Source: Calliopum simillimum
Taxonomy: Eukaryota > Arthropoda > Insecta > Diptera > Lauxaniidae
Direction of reading: 5' to 3'
Length of the DNA: 64,000 nucleotides
NCBI GenBank assembly: GCA_951812925.1
Contig: OX638368.1
Coordinates: 79,404,909 to 79,468,908 of the forward strand
Position 1 is the first letter of the stretch. Every line of letters starts with the position of its first letter. The position numbers and the translations under genes were made by a program. This document shows positions 57,612 to 64,000 of this stretch, piece after piece. A model generated the notes under the pieces. The model was given only the letters and a program-made list of their open reading frames with translations. It was not told the origin of the DNA and made no database searches.

Positions 57612-58007
57612 TGATTATGGGAATCTTTCTTTGACGGTGCGGTTGAGGAAGCCTAGGGATGAGTTCTTTGACGGTCAGCTGAAATGGCATAAAATCTCAA
57701 GCTCAGGAAAAGTTTGAAATTTTATGCAGAAATAAGAAACAAATGGCAGTTTTAGGAATAAGTTTTTCTTTATTTGAACTTAGGATTCTTACCGTTGTAC
57801 TGATTACTGATTACAAGTTTTCAGTTGGAGTGCTGCTAGACAAGTGAAGGAAATTACTTGGGTCATAAAGTTAGGTAAAAATAAGAAAATGAATTTAGTA
57901 ACTAAAATATGAAGTTTAGCACTTAAGCGGATAATACTAAAAGCCATCTGAAAGTGAGCGGCGTGCTATCGCCGTGGCAAAAAGAATGTTACCATCTGGC
58001 ATAAACA
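57612..58007 (-). repeat. 5' LTR of the BEL/Pao element
   Basis: This is the partner of 48710-49092. It is ~13 bp longer, mainly through a doubled 'ACTGATT' (57798-57812) and a few inserted bases. Few substitutions separate the LTRs, which suggests a comparatively late insertion. Confidence 0.93.
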
Positions 58008-58080
58008 GACAGCAATCGGACTATTGATTCGTGAGTTATAGCATTTCGTGTGAAGCAACTTTTGTTAGTAAAAAAAAAAA

Positions 58081-58430
58081 ATGGAAAAAAGTGAATTTCG
58101 AGTTTTAATAAAACATTGCTTTTTGATGAAAAAAAATACACTGGAAACCAAACAATGGATTGATAAACAATATCCGAACTCTCCTCCATCGATACAAATG
58201 AATTGCTGAATTTAAACCGCAATAAAATCGAATTCTATCGTCGATATGTGACAATGGATGAAACATGGCTTCACTATTAAACACCAGAATCCAAAAGACA
58301 GTCAGCTGAGGCATATTTTGACGAAAAAGAGAAATGGTACTATAAAAGTGGAATCGAAATGTTGGAAAATCGCTATACTCGTTGTATCGCCCTCGAAGAC
58401 AACTATGTTGAATAATTAAATCGAGTTTGG
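58081..58430 (+). pseudogene. mariner transposase scraps
   Basis: The N-terminus reads MEKSEFRVLIKHCFLMKKN then TLETKQWIDKQYPNSPPSI, the mariner HTH start. After a deletion near 58190 it jumps to RRYVTMDETWLHY, the first catalytic Asp, then a stop and TPESKRQSAE. A second deletion leads to EKEKWYYKSGIEMLE and CIALEDNYVE, the C-terminus. The second and third Asp region is gone, so the protein could not catalyse transposition. Confidence 0.85.
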
Positions 58431-58484
58431 TGAAAATTTTGTTTTTCTGCTACTTATCCTACGGACTTATTGAATGACTTGTTA

Positions 58485-59145
58485 TTCATAGCATTGTCAG
58501 TAATGGTTTGCACAAAAATTTTTTTTCCTATGTAGATAAATAAATGCATGTTTGTCCTACCATACCCTTGCTGTTTTTGTTTTCAAAGCATATGAGAAAT
58601 TCAGTTACATATTTCAAAATTCATTTTTGATTTGTAAAAAAAATTAAAAAAATTTTGACGCCATTAAATTTTGTGCGCTTATCATTTACGGATATACTGA
58701 GAAAAAAATTTTTCCATTAAGTATTTACTGAGCAAATGCAAGAAAACAACTCACGAAAGTTCTACTGTACACATAGAAAAATCAAAATTTTGAAAAAATT
58801 TAAACGCCAAAAAATTTCTGATCTTTAAGCGTACCCGATAAGGAGAAAAAATTTTCATTTCGAAAAGTCCGTTTTAGATGGCTCAGTTGAAACAATTTTT
58901 CTCATATATTTACACTTATATATGTATATGGGTATGGGTTTTATGTAGTTTCTGAAATCTATAAAAAATTTCGATACTGTTGGACAAGTGGGCGTTGTAC
59001 CTCCCATACAACTGAAAAATATCTTGCACCATAGCTAACGAAAAAATCTGCAATAACGAAATTTAAAGTAGACGTGTAATATTTGATTTCTAAGGCACTA
59101 ATAGTTTATTTTTTCATATTTTGAACAACATAAGCTGGACAACAT
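58485..59145. other. AT-rich stretch with one GGCGTTG module
   Basis: No gene is seen. At ~58981-59020 'gttggacaagtgggcgttgtacctcccatac' resembles a single module of the 19791-20552 element. Confidence 0.45.
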
Positions 59146-60238
59146 TTAGCTTAAATACGATGATGAAAAATCGCTTTCGGGATCAAACCACTCTTCGCTA
59201 CTTGAAGCGTCATTTGAGCGAAATTGTCGCACTCCTCTTATTTCCGATGGATCAGCAACAACAAGAAAAACTAATATGTCCGGATGCAATTTGCGGACAT
59301 TTGTAAGGGGCTTCTCTCGGTAGGAATCAACCAAAGGATCCGAACTGATAAGAAGCATATTCATTAAATCCGTATTTGTATTTACCCTTGAGCTTTTACG
59401 TGTGTTTGTCAAACGAAAACGCCTACAGTCTTTGTTGCGAGCCTCTTGTGCCTCTTCAGATGATTGCCCTATTCCAACGATCCATCGTTGTATTCTATCT
59501 TTAGCATGGAAGCGAATTTTATGAACTGTTACCGGTTTAAAATACCAGCTATAAAGTTGTATATATAATGCCTTAGATCATTTATATAAATTTCGAAGAC
59601 AAAAATGTCTATACTAAAACCAAAAGAGAAACAGCTTAGAATTATATTGTATAAAATCTTTTTATAAGCTTCTCGTAAACTCCAGTTATCGCAGAGCTTT
59701 GTTCATATTTTTTAAAAAATCTTCGGGCAGTGTTTCCATCGTTTGAGGAGCCATGACCTTGCTTGGACTTATCTATAACTAGACTCTTTTTTTTTTAAAT
59801 CGAAGTTGAATTTGATTTTTTGTAGTTTCCAATGATAATTTATCTTTGCTATCACGAATTGACCATTTTTTAACATCCATCCTGTACCCAATATGCAATA
59901 TACAATCAAGCGTTTTGATCCAGGCATGAAGGGATGATAAACCATAAGAATAAAATTCTGGTCGAGGTTCTTTAACATTTTGTATAGCATTCATCTCACT
60001 TGGCTTGGCACCACATATATAACACGACTGTGTTGACTCATGAGACGAAAGGTGATTTGCTATCTTACCGTCTACCATTGTGTAAAAGAATTCAAATTTT
60101 ACTTTTATTGATTTTTTTGACATTTTAAAATCAGCGTCTTTTAAATTTTCAATTTCATGACGAACATTTCCAAACTCTTCTACTACTAAATTTTCGGTTT
60201 CTTTAGCGAATACAAATTTTTTTTTCTCGTATACATAT
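59146..60238 (-). pseudogene. Second Transib transposase, truncated
   Basis: The minus strand reads EFFYTMVDGKIANHL, QSCYICGAKP and YGLSSLHAWIKTLDCILHI (60100-59850). After frame breaks it continues PVTVHKIRFHA, SSEEAQEARNKD (~59440) and DLMNMLLISSDPLVDS (~59360), ending near 59146. These blocks follow the order of the intact Transib at 31992-34750 but differ at many residues, so it is another lineage. The N-terminal half with the first Asp is missing and a MITE abuts at 60239. Its terminal repeats were not found. Confidence 0.82.
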
Positions 60239-60786
60239 GAGGAGTAATCGAACAAAAAGTAACATTTCCATGTTTCCTTTTTTTTTCAGAAATCAATAAA
60301 ATGTGATTAAAAAAGGCAGCATATTTTTTTTAAAATATGTATATGCATAAATATACACTAAAAAAACTGCCTTACAATCGCGTTTTTACACATTTAAAAA
60401 CTTTCATATTAATAGAGATAACTGAGTTTGAAATTTGGAAATGTTACCTTTTGTCAGGAAATGTTGGAAATGTTACTTTTTGATAATCATTAAACTGAAA
60501 TGAAGCCTTGTGGGAGCAATAAAAGCAACTGAAAATGTTCGACGAAGACTATGATTAGAGATTAGTATTAAATAGGTAAATGTAATTTTTCGTCAGAACT
60601 ACAAAAAAAGTGGAAATGTTACTTTTTGTTCGGAAATCAACAAAAAATGCGGTTTTCTTGGGAACTGTTATTCTTTGAACCGCCAAATTAACCTGGAATG
60701 TGTAGTTCATAGATTTACATATGATTCTTCAAAAAAAAGCAAAATGACGAAAACTGGAAATGTTACCTTTTGTTCAACTACTTCTC
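60239..60786. mobile_element. ~546 bp MITE with GAACAAAAAGTAACATTTCC ends
   Basis: A ~30 bp inverted pair bounds it. The word GGAAATGTTACTTTTTG (or its complement) repeats at least five times inside (60440-60480, 60610-60640, 60755-60775). It abuts the upstream break of the Transib fragment. Target duplication is unclear. Confidence 0.72.
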
Positions 60787-63258
60787 ATTTATACTATTTA
60801 TATATGTACGTTTAATTTTTATAATTTTTATTTCTATAATTGAATTTTTTTTCTGTGTATTAACATAACGTGTTGTGTTTGTAAATATGTTACCCGGATT
60901 AGAGCTCAAAGTAATGATTCAATAAAAAAAGTTTGGCAGAAATATGGAGTGACCATTTTTTTTTATTTTTTTTCCAAAATGTTTTGCACATTTTTATGTC
61001 CCTAAATTCTATTCTATAGCACCAACATTTTAAAAGATTTGGTTTTGAATTTATAATATTTCCATAAAAAATATCTTGGCCGTAATGTTTGCCGATTTTC
61101 AACTCTTTTCGCTGTTGGGAAGTATTAAAAAAAAATTTTAAAAATAGCAACTAATTTTATGGACACAAATTTGGAAAACATCATTTTTTTGGCCGACTTT
61201 GACGATTTTTGGTATTTTATGTAGAAAGCGGAGGTAAGTAAAAAATTACTTATGAGTTAATTATATATTTTCTGATATTTTTTCATATTCGGAATGTAAA
61301 AATTCAATTTGGAGTTTTTTCCGTCTAGCTTGTGCTAATCGCATCACTGTGCGCGCTACACGCGCTGCCCTTTGAAAAAAAGTATTTTTTTCTGATCTCA
61401 ATTAAAAAAATTGGTGAAGCAAATGTGCCACTGAATTAACGGAAATTTAACAAGGATTCAAAAAAAACAAAATTGTTAAAGGGTATGTCAATAGGATCTC
61501 TTTCATACTAAAATGGCCGCCAAAGTCAAAAAATGGGGAAAAAAATAAGAATATAACTCCTCAGAGGTACATTTTAGACCCCCCTCCAGGTGCAATTTTT
61601 TGTTAGTCTAAGCCTTCTCTATCATCTCCCAGAAGCTTCGTAACCTTAAGCATTACACCCTGTATAGTGCTCCTCAAGTTTTTCACAAAAGTCCAAAAAA
61701 GAAATATTATTTTTGATTTTTTCTTTGTTTTTCATGGAAATACCCATATATAACAATGTATTTTACAAGCCATTGGCAAGACAAATTTATTTAAAATTTT
61801 TCGAACTTTTGACAATTTTTGAAGTTTTATAACTATATAATTTTATTAATAAGTAAATTATACACTAAAAGTAATATCTTTATAAGTTTTAAAGATAACT
61901 AAAAATACAATAATTACTGATATCAGTTACATTACATAGTGAGCAAAAATGTAATTGAATTCAGTATTATTATAAATTACTGCTTACGAAGTTGTTTATA
62001 AGTTACTTTTATTAAATTATTTACTTTCCCAAGGTATTTGTTTAATTTAGGCTAAAAACTCTTTTTCTGAAAGTAGTATACAAAACGGCTGTAAACAATT
62101 GCGTATGTTTTGAAACATCTTTGTAGAAAGGTAACTAAATTTAACTTAAACTTTATCATTAAAAAACTAAAAGGCTTTTTTATTAGTATTTAATATGTAC
62201 AGTATTTCGTATTTAAGATTGCTACTTTATTTATTATACACAAATTATATATGATAGTAGACAGTTCATGTTTAAATTTGAGTCAGGATCAGGAGAATTT
62301 TCACAAATAAAAAAAAAATAAAAATTATTTAAACATTTTGCAGTATTTTCTTATTGCTTCTGAATTAAACATATTACAATCTGTTAGACAGTCCTCGACA
62401 TTTACGTGTCTTAAATCTAAATTCAGCCACCTTGACTTAAAAACATGGGTGTATAAAAATAATCGTTTTATTTTTTCCCGCAAAAGCAATGCCTATACCA
62501 AGGGCCGCCAAATTTTTTAATCCTGAAAATGTGTCATTCCTTTTATCGACCCCTTCTATAAAAAAAGTTTAAAAAGAACAAAACAAAGACAACGTATAAA
62601 ATAACACAGATCTACAATTAATAGAGTTCTGAGGCAGCCGAAAGTAATTTCCGAAGTCATTTTCTTGGAAGCATCCAAATCCGAATTAGAATTGGTCCAA
62701 CACGTCTGAATTTTAAGAAATTTGAGGTAATTTACTCAAAAAAACGGCTATTTCGGATGTTTTTAAGGTAACTTACAGGATTCACAAAATTTAAAGCCTT
62801 ATAATGCTTTGCATGATTAGGAATGTTCGGTTTGACCAAGATTTCTTTTCAGTATTGGTAATTTATAGTTAATAGGTGTATTGAGCCCGTTTCGAGGATA
62901 AAATCATCCCTCAATTTGGAAAAATAAGGTTTCAAAATTTTGAATACTCAATAATCTGTAGAAATTTTTTCTACCAGTCTTGGTCTTAGCTTGCTCATCA
63001 CTATGCACAAAAAAACTTGATCCAGTTTTTAGAAAATTTTGTAAGGTATTGGTAATAAGTTGTTGAGAACTATCCGGGCCCCATTGGTTTTGCCTAACCA
63101 GAACGGTAAAGTCTAACGAGCGCCTCTTATATATTAAGAAATACCGGATACCGACGTGATAAGAAAAATTTGGTGTTGACCAAAAAGACCATCGATGGGC
63201 TTCCGCACTTGAACTGTCAGAAATATTAAATAATAATAAAAATTAAAAAAAAAAAAAT
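60787..63258. other. 2.5 kb AT-rich region, nothing recognised
   Basis: No domain-bearing frame, LTR or terminal repeat could be supported. A phrase 'cattacaccctgtata' near 61653 and a GC-rich 'GTGCGCGCTACACGCGCTG' near 61350 stand out but are isolated. The frame 62338-62520 has no domain. Confidence 0.45.
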
Positions 63259-63523
63259 AATTGAGGAGTGGCCGTACCAAAGGGCCTAAGTACCATTTCG
63301 AGGCAAAAGTAATGTCATACTTTTTATGTGCCTAGTAGTCTATTATTTGACTGTTTTAATTTTTTCAACATAATGACATCAATTTCACACTATCAAAAAA
63401 ATTTTTAGTGAAAACAGAAAATAATTTTATTAATTTCTAACAAAATGCTACCCGTTTCATATTATGACACTTCTTTTGCCTCGAAATGGTACTTAGGCCT
63501 TTTGGTACGGCCACTCCTCAATT
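63259..63523. mobile_element. ~265 bp MITE with GAGGAGTGGCCGTACC ends
   Basis: A ~55 bp inverted pair (GAGGAGTGGCCGTACCAAAG.. / complement) encloses ~155 bp. AATT lies at both outer edges. A half copy of the family is at 25720-25890. Confidence 0.8.
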
Positions 63524-64000
63524 AGTTTCGGTGTTCCCCTATAAAATATACGAACATTTTATTTTCTCCCACATTCATGTTCTTGTCAAAAAAAAAAAAC
63601 ATTTTTTATAAAAATTTTTCAACAGATTAACCAAAATCCGGGAACTGTTCGATTAATACTATGACCACCACATTATTAGGCGTTCATTAGGCAAAATTAA
63701 TTTAGGCATACCCTAACTAGGCAAGTATTAGGCATTCCGTATTTAGTCTAACTCCGTTACTTCCCGATTAGAGTTTAATGTTTATTTAGGCGTAACTAAG
63801 CAAATTTTATAGTCGGGATTACAAATAGATAGATTGACGAGACAAATTTAAAGAATTATTGTAAGGCCAAAAAAATTTTATGAATGACTGAAAAAGTTGG
63901 GAAATAATAATAATTTTGAAGAAATTAATTATTTAAAATTCAGACAAATAAACCTTTTTCACAACAATTTCTTTTTCTATCGATAGTAATTAAATCAAAA
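63524..64000. other. AT-rich flank with TTAGGCA words
   Basis: 'Attaggc' variants recur at 63676-63800 (attaggcgttc, attaggcaaaa, tttaggcatac, attaggcattc, tttaggcgtaac), a loose short-word repeat. No gene is present. Confidence 0.4.

Larger units (their letters stand above)
48710..58007 (-). mobile_element. BEL/Pao LTR retrotransposon
   Basis: The exact 5 bp duplication GACAG (48705-48709, 58008-58012) and 383-396 bp LTRs with TG...CA ends bound 9298 bp on the minus strand. It carries gag, protease, RT, RNase H, integrase and a further ORF after pol. A BEL/Pao assignment rests on domain order, YVDD and the integrase C-terminal domain. The copy is moderately decayed by a few stops and indels. 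Confidence 0.95.
48597..58482 (+). mobile_element. Deleted mariner element, host of the BEL/Pao insertion
   Basis: Termini ACAGGTCATTCAATAAGTC (48597) and its complement ending at 58482 are flanked by TA (48595-48596, 58483-58484). The ~28 bp terminal repeats start ACARGTCATTCAATAAGTCC. Only 583 bp belong to mariner; the rest is the BEL/Pao element. Transposase scraps are at 58081-58430. Confidence 0.9.

Noticed and set aside
57221..57634. 137-codon plus-strand frame in the BEL leader
   Set aside because: It is Phe/Tyr/Leu-rich from T-tracts, has no domain, lies antisense to the element, and runs on into the LTR.
61335..61360. CACTGTG near 61346 as right end of the second Transib
   Set aside because: The bases next to it do not match the CAATACCCC end of the intact copy, no partner CAC end was found, and no 5 bp duplication was seen.

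Overview
The window is a transposon graveyard from an insect genome, most likely a higher dipteran. The base composition is very AT-rich. Every coding stretch I can recognise belongs to a mobile element, and no host gene could be supported. A tephritid-like fly is my best guess from the mix of families (Ty3/gypsy, BEL/Pao, Copia, CR1/Jockey-like and LOA-like LINEs, mariner, DD37E, hAT, piggyBac, Transib, Harbinger-type MITEs, foldback elements). That guess is inference. No tRNA, rRNA or CRISPR array was seen. One 200-base run of N (42638-42837) is a scaffold gap.

Layout. 1-1086: AT-rich DNA with a small foldback core. 1087-11293: a decayed Ty3/gypsy element with ~210 bp LTRs, split by a 3.6 kb giant palindrome (3236-6838) and by a 1.3 kb insertion (8740-10066) holding a second foldback element. 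11543-15812: a long, poorly defined inverted-repeat element carrying a 691 bp MITE and a 1.6 kb hAT copy (target duplication GTACTTAC). 16813-16968: a mariner-like MITE. 17222-25696: an element with GGGGAG termini that received a Harbinger-type MITE and a ~5 kb LINE. The LINE itself received a LOA-like LINE with a (CCTAA)n tail, a tandem-module element, a MITE and a hAT copy, most with exact target duplications.

27784-36176 is the most informative region: a foldback element was hit by a piggyBac element at TTAA. The piggyBac transposase gene was in turn hit by a Transib element whose ends read CACAAAG and CACAGTG, flanked by a 5 bp CGCCG duplication. The Transib encodes an apparently open RAG1-like transposase (about 675 aa over two exons) and is the only gene here that looks intact. 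36240-38185 is another palindrome. 38980-42637 is a DD37E Tc1/mariner element split by a deleted Ty3/gypsy element of CsRn1 type. After the gap come half of the first palindrome family and a LINE cut by a hAT MITE and by a GGGGCACATTTGACA-repeat element. 48597-58482 is a deleted mariner that received a 9.3 kb BEL/Pao element (duplication GACAG), which carries an extra open frame after pol. 59146-60238 is a second, broken Transib on the minus strand. The last 3.7 kb is mostly unassigned.

The elements do not work together as a pathway; their relation is stratigraphic. Exact duplications give an order of insertion at several loci: foldback, then piggyBac, then Transib; mariner, then BEL/Pao; DD37E, then CsRn1-like; GGGGAG element, then LINE, then four later insertions.
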